From Pyrenochaeta sp. MPI-SDFR-AT-0127 (lineage: Eukaryota; Ascomycota; Dothideomycetes; Pleosporales; Cucurbitariaceae), in contig JAGTJM010000003.1 of assembly GCA_020747015.1 (NCBI GenBank), forward strand, positions 310,001-374,000: a stretch of DNA of 64,000 nt, in the 5' to 3' direction. This document shows, in pieces, positions 45,601 through 54,732 of this stretch; position 1 is the stretch's first letter, and each line of letters opens with the position of its first letter. Below the pieces are notes generated by a model. The model ran no database searches, was not told the origin of the DNA, and saw only the letters and a list, made by a program, of their open reading frames with translations. The translations under genes and the position numbers were made by a program.

Positions 45601-46236
45601 CTCCTCAATAGCAGGAGTCTCACCGCCACCTTCGTCCCACCGTCTCCTCTTGCGTTTTTTCTCCATAGGGGGCGTCTTATCGCCAGCGACTGCTGGTGCA
45701 TCGTCCTTTAGCGTTGGCTTGTGGTCCAACACCTCATTACCGCTCGCCTTCTCCCTCTCTTCGATCAGCCGTTGCACACGCGCCTCCTCACGCTCGAATT
45801 CGCGTTCCTTCATGACATCCTTGTATGACATGCCGCCCTCCTGGCCATCCTTTGCAAAGGGATCTGCTCGATCTGGAGAGAGTGCTCGGTCAAACCGTCG
45901 TCGTTGATAGTCGGTCTCGCGCGAGGCAATTTGGGCCTGCTTCTCGCGGCTGTCGAGAATGTCCGCCTCCCCTGCGTCGCCATGCGCGAACTCGTTCAGC
46001 ATTTCCTTCGAAGCTGTATATTGCCCAACTAGGCTTCGACCGTTCAACTGAACATCCTCCATATCGTCGTCCTGGTCCTGAACTGCGATGGAGGTATCGT
46101 AGCCCGAAAATTTGTCGACTCCATTACTGCCGTAGAGCTCCTTATCGAAGGCCTCGTTGAGGGACTGCTTGCTTGACGTGTCCCCCCCGGCAGAGCCGTT
46201 GGCCTTTGAGTTCTTTCCTGCGCGCGGTCCGGCCAT
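42655..46236 (-). CDS. HSH155: U2 snRNP component SF3B1/SAP155 (Hsh155)
   Basis: Core HEAT-repeat subunit of the SF3b complex that holds the branch-point/U2 duplex, 1193 aa, nucleus, single exon. The N-terminal third is disordered with Trp motifs R-R-R-W-D-E, R-S-R-W-S-P and R-S-R-W-D-T, the type of ligand that binds UHM domains of splicing factors. From about residue 400 the rest is HEAT repeats. The segment equal to the human mutation hot-spot is intact: H-T-G-V-K-I-V-Q-Q (Lys666 equivalent) and D-E-Q-P-K-V-R (Lys700 equivalent), then Y-G-I-E-S-F-D. The start is the ATG at 46236; the open frame further upstream begins with TTG. Lack of introns in a 3.6-kb gene is noteworthy here. Confidence 0.97.
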   Translation of the reverse strand: MAGPRAGKNSKANGSAGGDTSSKQSLNEAFDKELYGSNGVDKFSGYDTSIAVQDQDDDMEDVQLNGRSLVGQYTASKEMLNEFAHGDAGEADILDSREKQAQIASRETDYQRRRFDRALSPDRADPFAKDGQEGGMSYKDVMKEREFEREEARVQRLIEEREKASGNEVLDHKPTLKDDAPAVAGDKTPPMEKKRKRRRWDEGGGETPAIEEAAKEEPGVKKRSRWSPGPEEEKALEPAAPARSRWDTTAMAPASAAAPAPATNGARPAMPTFTFGTDISNRNAPLSDEQLDMMLPGESEGYRVLEAPPGYEPVRRPVGMPALPTGYQGFLIPEADNSLAAMGKQLPTEIPGVGDLQFFKNEDMKYFGKLTDGADENEMTVEELKERKIMRLLLKVKNGTPPMRKTALRQLTDNARQFGAGALFNQILPLLMERTLEDQERHLLVKVIDRVLYKLDDLVRPYVHKILVVIEPLLIDQDYYARVEGREIISNLAKAAGLAHMISTMRPDLDHQDEYVRNTTARAFAVVASALGIPALLPFLRAVCRSKKSWHARHTGVKIVQQIPILMGCAILPHLKGLVECIGENLNDEQPKVRMVTALALAALAEAASPYGIESFDDILNPLWTGARRQRGKALASFLKAVGYVIPLMDEEYSNYYTSQIMEIVIREFQSPDEEMKKVVLKVVSQCSNTAGVTPVYLKDNVLPEFFKHFWVRRMALDKRNYRQVVDTTVDLAQKAGVAEIVGRIVNNMKDENEAYRKMTVETVDKVISTLGAHDVDQRLEEQLIDGVLVAFQDQTIEDPIVIDGFATVVNALGERTKTYLPQIVATVLARLNNKSATVRQQAADLISRITFVMQKCDEDPQLIKLAQALYEYLGEEYPEVLGSILGALRAIVTVVGLHAMQPPIKDLLPRLTPILRNRHEKVQENTIDLVGRIADRGANYVNPREWMRICFELLDMLKAHKKGIRRAANNTFGYIAKAIGPQDVLATLLGNLRVQERQSRVCTAVAIGIVAETCAPFTVLPALMNEYRVPELNVQNGVLKSLSFMFEYIGEMAKDYVYAITPLLEDALIDRDQVHRQTAASVVKHVALGCVGLDCEDAMIHLLNLLWPNLFETSPHVIDRIIEAIEGIRNAVGTPLVMNYVWAGLFHPARKVRQPYWRIYNDAYVQNADAMVPAFPTFEEEDVRRHELDIFI

Positions 46237-47636
46237 TGTGCTGCAGGTTTCTTGACGGTTGGGGTTGAAGTGCGATGATCGAGGCGATGGCAACCTGTGA
46301 GCTTCGAAAGTTTGGGCCTTGGCGGCAACTCCTTAGCGCGATCATTACTCAGCAATCGTGTCTCTCTGCTGCATTCGGTCGACCGCTGCATCTGCATTGT
46401 ATTTTTTGTACTTGGGCTTGGTTCAAGGCTAGAAGTGTTGCATATGCCAATGATGTATCTGGCTGTCTCATTCAATGATATACTCCGACTTCAGTGTCGT
46501 CCATGTCACTAAAAGCAACATGCCAACCACACGAACAATGGGCAAAGGTCGCATCCCACAGCTTGGACATGATGACTCCGATGAGAGCTTGCAGTTAGGT
46601 ACATATGGCTCTTCAAAGCCTGGCGCACTCACCGGATTGTTCTGCAATACCTACTTCCACCGCTCCGCTTACCTGGCATGGTTTGGGCTCCATTCCTGCG
46701 ATACCGAGTACAATTCCCTTGAGCCTCATCGCAATATCATCAGCACTGCCGCGGTAAGCTGATGCTCCTGGAGCTATTGAATCCAGAAGGTTGTCTCTAC
46801 GTTTCAATGAGCAGCCTGTCTAGGAACATTTCACATGATGTCTCCCTCTGCCACCCGACGCTGGTGGATCGACTGGCTTTCCAAATGTGGAAGTAAATGG
46901 AAGCTATTGGGATGCGCTTGGACACCAAGTAAGCCGAAGCATGCACATGCACTCGGCGCGAATCCAATAGCACTGGCGGGCAAGAGTATGTCTTCGGCAC
47001 TGTGCTCGTTTTCTTAAGATTGCAGCCCATTCAGCATCACGACCCATTATGCTTCGTCATCATCACACTTCGTCCCGCGCTCCCACGAGCGAAGCCGAGC
47101 TCTCGTGATACTAAACTCCCGTCCAAGGATCATTGCCACAAGCGTCGCGGCGTCGCCTGCGCTATCCCAGCGAACCCAACCTTCTGGCCAAAAATAGATG
47201 GCTCACGCTGCGGGGCGCACCCACACCCTCACCACAAGCCTCCGATTACGATGAATGCACGCCTCAAAACACGACAGTCAAAGACGAATTATCGAAGGCG
47301 CATGCGGTGCGAGGTGAGCTAACGGTGAGGCACGGCGTTGCGCAAGGGTGTTGAAACGCGATCATCGAATGCGGAAGTGCGTTTCTGTGCAGCCTGCGAC
47401 CAGCCTGCGAGCTATGGTAAGGTTACACGGCCGGGCTTCCGTAGGGTCGCGGCATCGTCGTATTGCATTTGCTGATAGATAGAGTGATACTGTCCCACGT
47501 CGTTGCGAGGGCCCTTCCTGCTGCCTCCCACTCTATCGTTTTTTGCTCGTGCGCTGTTGATCCCTTCCACGCTGTCGTTTTTGTTTACCTTTTTGTCTTC
47601 TCTGGACCATCTTCGATTCGGCTGAGTGTTTTCGAC
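46237..47636. promoter_or_regulatory. Divergent intergenic region, 1.4 kb
   Basis: Between the start codons of SF3B1 (minus) and the RING protein (plus). Only short unsupported frames. The last 130 bases before 47637 are T/C-rich and contain no ATG that starts a longer version of the RING protein. Confidence 0.5.
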
Positions 47637-49424
47637 ATGGCGGCAGTGGCGCACAACTACGTTCGAGATGACGTCCACCCGTTGCTACGGCACCCCAGGC
47701 CCATAAAGAGAGATTCTGCGAAAGCGCAGCGCATGTTGGGCTTGCTCGCTGATGATGAAGAGAAATTGAAAGCCCTGCAGCGAGAGAAATCAGTCACCAC
47801 AAGATGGTTAGAACGGCCAATGTACGAGCACTTGGAGGCTTCCAATATGGAATCAGAAAAAGAAGAGGCTGGCAAGGGACCACGGATTGATTCCATACAC
47901 GAAGAGAAAATAGAAGAAAATGATGAGGACTTGTTGGATCGGTGGACGAACCCAGACCGGCCTTTATCCTTCAACTCAGAACCATCCATCAACCTAGAGC
48001 AAAAGACCAGACTCGACACTTCATTCGTCAAAAGACGTCCAGACCCTATCAATTGCCCTCGACCGATATCGTACAATGCGCAACACCTACTGTCCCCAGA
48101 GTGGACAGCGTCGCCGGTTGCAATGAGCCCAAACGCACAACGCCCACGACCCATTTCTCTCCAGCCTAATAGTCGCGATACTAGACAGAGCAGCTTTTCG
48201 TCAAACAGCAGTCTCGGATCCAGTCCAAGACTAGTACATCCTCAACCATGGGCAGCTTCGCCAACACAATACCGGGGAAACGCTCGTGGAGAGCGGCCTG
48301 TATCGTTCCAATCCCAAAGCTTTGCTCCACTCGCAAGCCCAATGGCTAACGAACCACGCCCGCGTCCTACATCATTCGCAACATATTCGCACCAACGAAA
48401 CCGCTCCAGTAGCAAGATTGCGTCCTCAAGAGGACTTCGGAACAATAGCTATCCAAACTTCTCGCGACCGATCTCAGAAATTGCACCGCGAGTCGTTCCA
48501 GGGGAGAACATGGAGAATGATATGGTATACCAGCGCTTTCTTGATCGCGAAGCCGGGCCTCCCGCGGCATCATCGCGTATCCATAACGCCTTGAATGGCT
48601 TCGAACCGAGTGTAGACAAGGACAAGGCTGAGACGAAGCCAAAGAAGAGGTGGTCGACCATTCCGACAGCCTTGAAGAACTTTGCACGGAGAAGATCATC
48701 TGCCGCTGCACAAGAACCACCAAAATTTGAAGTGAAGGCTGCTGCCTCTCACCAAATAAAACTCGCCGAGAATAATACGCACTATTGTGACCATAAGGGC
48801 AGCCAAGGACCCCTCACACCAAAATCGCGGCTCTCGAGCGTCGACCTCCTTCCTACGCCAGTGTATTCGCCTGTAGACATCAAAACCCCGCTGATCGAGT
48901 CCTCTCTACCTCTGCCCTTTGCTCCCTGGGCAGACTGTCCGCCAAGTCCCGCAGTTTCGACCGACCAGCGCCGAGGTAGTGGAACATCGTCACTCTCACC
49001 GACCAGAAGGACTGCGCCATCGCGATTATCAATCGAGAGCGTGCCGCAAATGCGTCCAGTATCTCTGCACTCGCACCGCAGTAGCGTCGTTTTACCATCG
49101 CCGACAGGCACAGCCTCACAGCAGCGCCTTAGCACAATTGATATGCCCTGCAGTCCGCGTGTAATGACGCCGAGAAGAGGGACACCGGCACTCGAGAGGA
49201 CGTGCATCATCTGCAAGGTTGCTAAGCCACCTTCCGATTTTACAACCCGCCGGATCACGGCGAATTGCTGGCATGAGCCTGCTACCTGTCTAGACTGTCT
49301 CCAGTCTTGGATCGAATCATGTCTCGTTACGCAAGGCTTGGATCGCTGTACATGTCCTGAATGTGGAGAGAATATGGCGTTTGAGGATGTTGGCGCTTTT
49401 GCCAATACCGCGAAACTTGGTTGA
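47637..49424 (+). CDS. Disordered protein with a single C-terminal RING finger
   Basis: A 595-aa single-exon protein. Residues 1 to about 510 are Ser/Pro/Arg-rich and probably disordered, with repeated R-P-I-S, R-P-V-S and P-R-P-T-S motifs (possible phosphorylation sites). The end is a C3HC4-type RING: C-I-I-C (Cys523, Cys526), C-W-H, C-L-D-C and C-P-E-C (573-576). Its sequence resembles the first RING of fungal RBR ubiquitin ligases, including the M-A-F-E-D-V-G-A-F-A exit that normally leads into the IBR domain; here the stop codon comes eight codons after that point, at 49422. So it is either a RING-only ligase or a shortened RBR. Start: first ATG of the frame (47637); the upstream open part starts with TTG. 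Confidence 0.78.
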   Translation: MAAVAHNYVRDDVHPLLRHPRPIKRDSAKAQRMLGLLADDEEKLKALQREKSVTTRWLERPMYEHLEASNMESEKEEAGKGPRIDSIHEEKIEENDEDLLDRWTNPDRPLSFNSEPSINLEQKTRLDTSFVKRRPDPINCPRPISYNAQHLLSPEWTASPVAMSPNAQRPRPISLQPNSRDTRQSSFSSNSSLGSSPRLVHPQPWAASPTQYRGNARGERPVSFQSQSFAPLASPMANEPRPRPTSFATYSHQRNRSSSKIASSRGLRNNSYPNFSRPISEIAPRVVPGENMENDMVYQRFLDREAGPPAASSRIHNALNGFEPSVDKDKAETKPKKRWSTIPTALKNFARRRSSAAAQEPPKFEVKAAASHQIKLAENNTHYCDHKGSQGPLTPKSRLSSVDLLPTPVYSPVDIKTPLIESSLPLPFAPWADCPPSPAVSTDQRRGSGTSSLSPTRRTAPSRLSIESVPQMRPVSLHSHRSSVVLPSPTGTASQQRLSTIDMPCSPRVMTPRRGTPALERTCIICKVAKPPSDFTTRRITANCWHEPATCLDCLQSWIESCLVTQGLDRCTCPECGENMAFEDVGAFANTAKLG

Positions 49425-49572
49425 GTAACACTGTCCAAAACCATGGGCCAAAAAATTGGAGAACTAGGAAGGACTGGCACAATTGTGCGAATAACGTGAA
49501 AATGAACATGTTTACTTAGGCCATAATTTTAATAAAGCATACTAGGGAGAGGCGTCAATACCCTCCTGTTGT

Positions 49573-51467
49573 TCAAACAAGAATAAATGTCCTTACATCA
49601 CTCTCCGCCCACTTCACAGCTTCTCCAAACATGATGCCCTCGACATAGCAGTCCCCTATTACCTTCCAGTGTCCTCCATCATCTCCCTCTTCACCGACAC
49701 ATTGTAAAACTATAGGAACAATGCACCCATGCAACACTACAATCGCGCTCCCTTTACTCTTCCCTTCGCTGGCCACGCTGCCAATATACGGCGCGAGTCC
49801 CTTCCGCCCCGTCTCTGTCTTCATAAACTTGCGTCCGCGGCCCATGTGTAAGCAGGCGGTCAGGGAATTTTCATGTTTAGAAAGATGTGTATGCTCCCCA
49901 AGTATACCTGGAACGAGACCGAGAAGCTGTTCTGCAGGTTCACGCGGCGGGACACCATTGCTTGACACGGTATTCAGGAAATTGATTAGCTGGATCTGTG
50001 TCCAGTCTTCGAAGCCTGAAAGATCTTTGTTGATCTGGGTGATGATGCTGGTCAGGTATTTCTCGTCCACGTCCTGGAAGCGTGCAATGCGCGCTGAACT
50101 GAGATGGTCGATGCGGTCGATGATCCGACCGCGGACCTGTAGCTGTCCAGTTGCTACAGCGTCAAAGGGCTGGTCATATATGTGTCGTCTTCCCGCTGCT
50201 GCGTTCCATCTGATTTCTTTATTCCAGGACCGCACTGCGCCAACTGCGAGACGCCAGGGTGCGGTAAGAGGTGTACTAGTGTACGACGGGGTCCATGATG
50301 GCAGTCCCAACAGCTGCTTGGGGGTATCTGGCATCAGTTCGTCAAGGTTTGCCGACCCTATATGTTGTGATTATCCGGTCAGTTACATATCTTGCAGATA
50401 CTATGTCTTGTAAATAGATGTTACGCACAGAGAGACAAAAAGTCCAAACTACCAAAATCCCTGGCAATAGTCGCTGCGAATCTTGTGAAATTATCCTTTA
50501 GAGACTTCTCGTAGTCTGGTACAAAATCTAAGCCTTCGAGCATGCCCAGAAATCCATAGAGTCGATCGCCCAACTCTTGCATCTCAAACTCCATGGTTAC
50601 ATTTGCCATTACGCGCAGGAACCTTAGCGGCTGTGGTGTGTCCATGAATGGGTCGGGCTTGAGTTGCATGAGTATTCTATAGCCTTGGTTGTATTCTGTA
50701 GCCTCCGCCAAACGATCATCCGATGGAACGGTAAACAGGTCCACAAGGTCCTGAAGGCTGAATTGCACATCACCCGTCAAGCAAAGAACCTCTTTGGCAA
50801 GCATAAATTCTTGCACGATCCAACCTCGCCGAAACCATGTGCGGCTCCAGAACTTCCCAATAGCAGCAGCCCATATGGCGTCGGTACCAGGGCTAGAGAA
50901 CGTGTCCATCAGCATCACAGACCTCCAATCCGGGTCGTACTCTGGACTACCAATCATGATTTGATTCGCACTCTTCATTGTCGGTATGAGCTTCTCGATG
51001 CCTTCAAGCCATTGCCTGCATAGCCGACTATTCTCGTCTTCAGGACCGAGCCAGACAATTACACGTTTTGCTTTGGTGTAGATATCAGACATGAGGCCTA
51101 TTTGCACGGCCTTCTCCATATTGTCAGCTTGATTTATGCACAGTTGATCTATCCAGACGCGTTTGGTCTTCGAGTGTCGGGTGAGGTGGGGGAGGGCTTC
51201 AGTCAAGTTGGCAGTGAGTGCGATGTTGCCTGCCCCATTTTGGATATGAAGAACGGAAACGCGATTATGATGCCCCCAAGTGTATGATATGGCCTCAAAC
51301 TCTAGATGCTCATGGGTTGAAGGCAGCTCTACTTGTACAAGGCTATAAGCCGGTGCAGGAGGCGCTTCACTTTTGGTTTCGGGGGTCGTAATTTCGAGCA
51401 GGCGAATGTAACGACATCCTTGCAAAGGTTCATAGACGTATGTTGTTGAGATCTCTAGAGTATCCAT
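49573..51467 (-). CDS. HET-domain protein (heterokaryon-incompatibility type)
   Basis: A 607-aa HET-domain protein. Exons (minus strand) are 51467-50429 and 50357-49573 (71-nt intron), joined as L-S-L-W-S-A-N-L-D. HET blocks are in order: A-I-S-Y-T-W-G (59-65), V-W-I-D-Q-L-C-I-N-Q, Y-T-K-A-K-R-V-I-V-W-L-G and R-R-G-W-I-V-Q-E-F; the L-P-S-W-T-P-S-Y motif marks the start of the typical C-terminal region. HET proteins trigger cell death on non-self fusion in several ascomycetes; most copies have no known partner. I chose ATG 51467 because Y-E-P-L...I-R-L-L normally starts these proteins; an in-frame ATG at 51662 would add 65 Cys/Arg-rich residues. It lies tail to tail with the RING gene, 148 bp apart. 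Confidence 0.9.
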
Positions 51468-51782
51468 AGCTAATTTTACGGCTCTCTTGTTGATTAGAGT
51501 GTGGTGGTAGACAGTTAAAACGCGGGTTGTGGATGCCGAGTATAACGGACTTGTTCTGAATAGGCCAAGTACCATGCAACTGGGAGTGAGACTACGCCTG
51601 AAACAAAAACGCTGACACGAGAAAGCACATCCACACTGGTGTGATAAAAGATATATACTCATAGAATCATTACATTGTCACCGCATGCCCGGCGCCAATG
51701 GCCACCTACTTCAATAACACAACCTTCAGCACTCAAGGAGACGCGACGCTGGAAGGGTTCTCAACCTCCAAGACGAGTACTC
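51468..51782. other. Short intergenic region
   Basis: 315 bp upstream of the HET gene and downstream of the small secreted protein gene. It contains the possible 65-codon N-terminal extension of the HET protein (51662-51468). Nothing else seen. Confidence 0.5.
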
Positions 51783-52475
51783 TCATAGTCGACGACGTGT
51801 GACACGGTCGCCCAGCATAATCTGCTTCGCGGCAACCCATGGCTCATCGCGCTCAGTCGCTGCTGTCGTTCCAACGCACTCGGTCAAAAAGTTGTGCCAA
51901 CCATCCACAGTCTCCGCAGCCAATCCAGCCCGAACCTCGGCGGTGCATTGCGAACTCAGGAACCATGCAGCGCTTCCAAAGCTCTTCTCGTCATCGCTGT
52001 TAACCAGCGCGAGCACGGCATTCAAGGCTGCATCTCCTCCTGCTGCCTCCGCTGCCGTTACGGCCTCTGCGCCAACTGCGCTTGTAGCGTATAACTTGAC
52101 GAATGGTGGCATTGCCATCATTCTAGTTCCCTGGCCTGGTCTTCCCGGAAAGTGATTCTTGCTGTACTTGAAATTTCCTGATTCAAAAAGCATATACGCG
52201 ACGAGCGCAGCCTGCTCTCCAGTTGACGTGATGCCGTACGTCTTGAACGACTTGTTGATGGCAGTTGCAGCTTGAGATGCATCTGCGCATTCCTGTGGGA
52301 AGTCTGCGCCGGTGCAAGAGGCAGTCGCAGGCGCGATAGCAATGAGGTTCTTGGCGGACAAGACCTCTGTGACGGTTTCGGGTTCAGTGGTGTTGTTAGA
52401 GCACTCTGGAACAGGCGCGGAGAAGGCGGATAGTGCGAAAGCACCCGCTAGGAGGATAGTTGTTTTGAAGCCCAT
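51783..52475 (-). CDS. Small secreted protein, conserved fungal family of unknown function
   Basis: A 230-aa single-exon protein with a clear signal peptide (M-G-F-K-T-T-I-L-L-A-G-A-F-A-L-S-A-F-S-A, cut near residue 19-20). The mature part has five Cys, enough for two disulfides, and the motifs Y-M-L-F-E-S-G-N-F-K-Y-S-K-N-H-F-P-G-R-P-G-Q-G-T and S-F-G-S-A-A-W-F-L-S-S-Q-C. From memory this pattern recurs in secreted proteins of other ascomycetes, but I know no function. The Glu in F-E-S-G-N and the following aromatic positions are reminiscent of lysozyme-like folds, which is only a guess. It ends with a basic R-R-R-L tail. Confidence 0.82.
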   Translation of the reverse strand: MGFKTTILLAGAFALSAFSAPVPECSNNTTEPETVTEVLSAKNLIAIAPATASCTGADFPQECADASQAATAINKSFKTYGITSTGEQAALVAYMLFESGNFKYSKNHFPGRPGQGTRMMAMPPFVKLYATSAVGAEAVTAAEAAGGDAALNAVLALVNSDDEKSFGSAAWFLSSQCTAEVRAGLAAETVDGWHNFLTECVGTTAATERDEPWVAAKQIMLGDRVTRRRL

Positions 52476-53502
52476 GATTTGGATGTTGTGGATGATTTGG
52501 GCGGTTCAGGGTTCCAGTATATGAGGCTGCACAAGTAGAAAGCTGAATCGGGCTTGAATGTCAATGATTTTGATTGAAGAGAGCGTTCAAAGTGAATGGT
52601 ATTTGAAAGAATGTTTGAAAGGAATATCTTAGACCAGCATAGACAAGGCACCCAAAAATAACAAAGCCTTAAGCTGAAGAGAGGGAATGGAGGCAGTAAA
52701 GAAAGGGCAGTGTTAGGAGCCAAGGGAAGGCGTAGATATATGGGGCGCACCAACACATTCTTGAAGCTGACAGTGAGCACTATTAGGGGCTGGGTAGGCC
52801 CAAGACGGGAAGCGCAGCTGGCTGCCAATCCTTGCTCACCAAAGCCTCCAGGACGAACACGTGACGACGCGCCATGGGGCTGTGATTGGATACATGTCAC
52901 TCAGCTGGCGTGTTTCGAAACAAACGAGTGTGTCAAGTTCGTCAAGCTTTTGCCAATTTGACCTATCCGCACCAAATCGAGCTTGTGATAGGAAACATTG
53001 TTCGCTAGTTGCCTTTGCTCGCATGATTATCATTCATTCGCAGGTATGATGGCCTACCATGCCCTAATGAGGTCTTACTGTTGCTTAGCAGAGATGCCGG
53101 AGTACCCAGGGCATGACAGGCGCCCAATGCTGCGATTGTGCACTTGCCCCACGTCAAGGCCATCACCATGGCTGGTGGAGAGCGCAGCTCATTAATTGCG
53201 CCTCCTCAGAGGACTCGTTATAGAAGCTTTCAGCTTCAGCTGAGAAGAGACGAATGCGGCGGGCCCTTGCAGCCGATGTTCGCTACCACGGAGGCCTTGC
53301 CGTATTTGCGTACTTGCCGCGGCTGCCCTATTCGGACTGACATCATGTAAGTTGGAAATTTGCCCCACCACAGCGCTCAGTATGCCGTGCCCCTCGTTGA
53401 ACAGAAGAGACACTCTGTTTCAACACTCACAGACATCGTCGTACTGTTTCTTACCTTGAACCTCAGTCGCCTTCAATAATTACATCATTTTTGCAATCCA
53501 CA
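52476..53502. promoter_or_regulatory. Divergent intergenic region, 1.03 kb
   Basis: Between the start codons of the secreted protein gene (minus) and the aldo-keto reductase gene (plus). No supported frame and no repeats. The 52480-52720 part is A/G-rich on the plus strand, which makes the secreted protein's leader C/T-rich. Confidence 0.5.
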
Positions 53503-54732
53503 ATGCCTGCCGTAGAAACCAAGTTTGACCCCAAGGACATGGAGTTCCGTCGTCTGGGACCCGCTGGCCTGAAGGTGTCAGTCCTGTCACTAGGTGGGTG
53601 GTTAACCTACGGGGGTACCCAGCATGGATCGATTGTCAAGGACTGTATGCAGGCAGCCTGGGACAATGGCATCAATTTCTATGATACTGCCGAGACGTAC
53701 GCATCTGGAGAGTGCGAGCTCGAAATGGGGCAGGCACTTAAGGAATTGGCATGGCCACGTGATGAGTTTGTCTTGTCAACAAAAGTAAGGCGGAACATAG
53801 ATGAGATCTTCGAAGCGAGGCTGATAAACCTAAATAGATTTTCTTTGGAACCAGGCGAAAGGAGCCAAACACAAGGTACACATGCAAGCTCCTTCCCCTA
53901 TACCAACACTAACAGAAGAACAGGGGTCTTTCGAAGAAGCACATTATTGAAGGCCTCAAGAGCTCCCTCGCACGTCTACAGACGCCATATGTGGACATCG
54001 TCTTTGCCCATCGCCATGATCCTGAGTATGCTGGATGTTCCGTTTTCCAAGCGCGTTGGCTAATGCTCTTCCAGTGTGCCGATGAAGGAGATCGTCGAGG
54101 CCTTTACACAAACCATTCACATGAACCTGGCATACTATTGGGGTACCAGTGAATGGAGTGCCGCGCAGATCCAGGAAGCGACTCAGATCGCGGAAAAGTA
54201 CAATCTGATTGCGCCCATCGCCGAACAGCCCCAGTACAACGCTTTCCATCGCGACCGAGTTGAGAAGGAGTACGCACCCTTATACACAGACTACTCATTT
54301 GGACTCACAGTGTGGAGTCCCCTTGCAAGTGGCCTTTTGACTGGGAAATATAACGACGGAATACCTGAGGGCACCCGTTTCGCCAACAACACCGACATGA
54401 TGAAGAGCAAGATCGAGGCACTCAAGACCGAAGAGGGCCAATCTGAAATTAAGAAGGTTAAGGAATTGACAAAGATTGCCGAAAAGCTCGGTAGCACGAC
54501 GGCCCAACTTGCACTTGCTTGGGCGGCGAAAAGTAAGTACCCAAGTTCAGCCGGTTGTGAAACACCCACTAACTTTATGCCTCCTCTGATAGATCCCAAT
54601 GTTAGCACGGTTATCCTTGGAGCGACGAAGCCACAGCAGGTTCATGACAACTGTGGCGCCCTTAAGATTCTTTCCAAGTTGACGCCTGAGATCATGGAGG
54701 AAATTGAGAAGATTCTTGGCAATAAGCCGTAG
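53503..54732 (+). CDS. Aldo-keto reductase of the Kv-channel beta-subunit type (AKR6-like)
   Basis: NADPH-dependent oxidoreductase, TIM barrel, 339 aa, cytosolic. Five exons: 53503-53784, 53838-53875 (only 38 nt), 53924-54025, 54075-54532 and 54593-54732; introns of 48-60 nt. Joins read L-S-T-K-I-F-F-G-T, P-N-T-R-G-L-S-K-K-H, H-D-P-D-V-P-M-K-E and A-A-K-N-P-N-V-S-T. The AKR tetrad is present: Asp61 and Tyr66 (F-Y-D-T-A-E-T-Y), Lys94 (S-T-K) and His136 (F-A-H-R-H-D). Y-W-G-T-S-E-W is typical of the Kv-beta-like subgroup. Its substrate is unknown. The start ATG is the first in frame; the longer frame begins with TTG. Confidence 0.93.

Noticed and set aside
45389..45907. 172-codon plus-strand frame inside SF3B1
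   Set aside because: Antisense shadow of a strongly conserved coding exon; no family sequence.
51468..51662. 65-residue N-terminal extension of the HET protein from ATG 51662
   Set aside because: Cys/Arg-rich sequence unlike HET proteins, which normally begin near the Y-E-P-L motif; kept only as an alternative.
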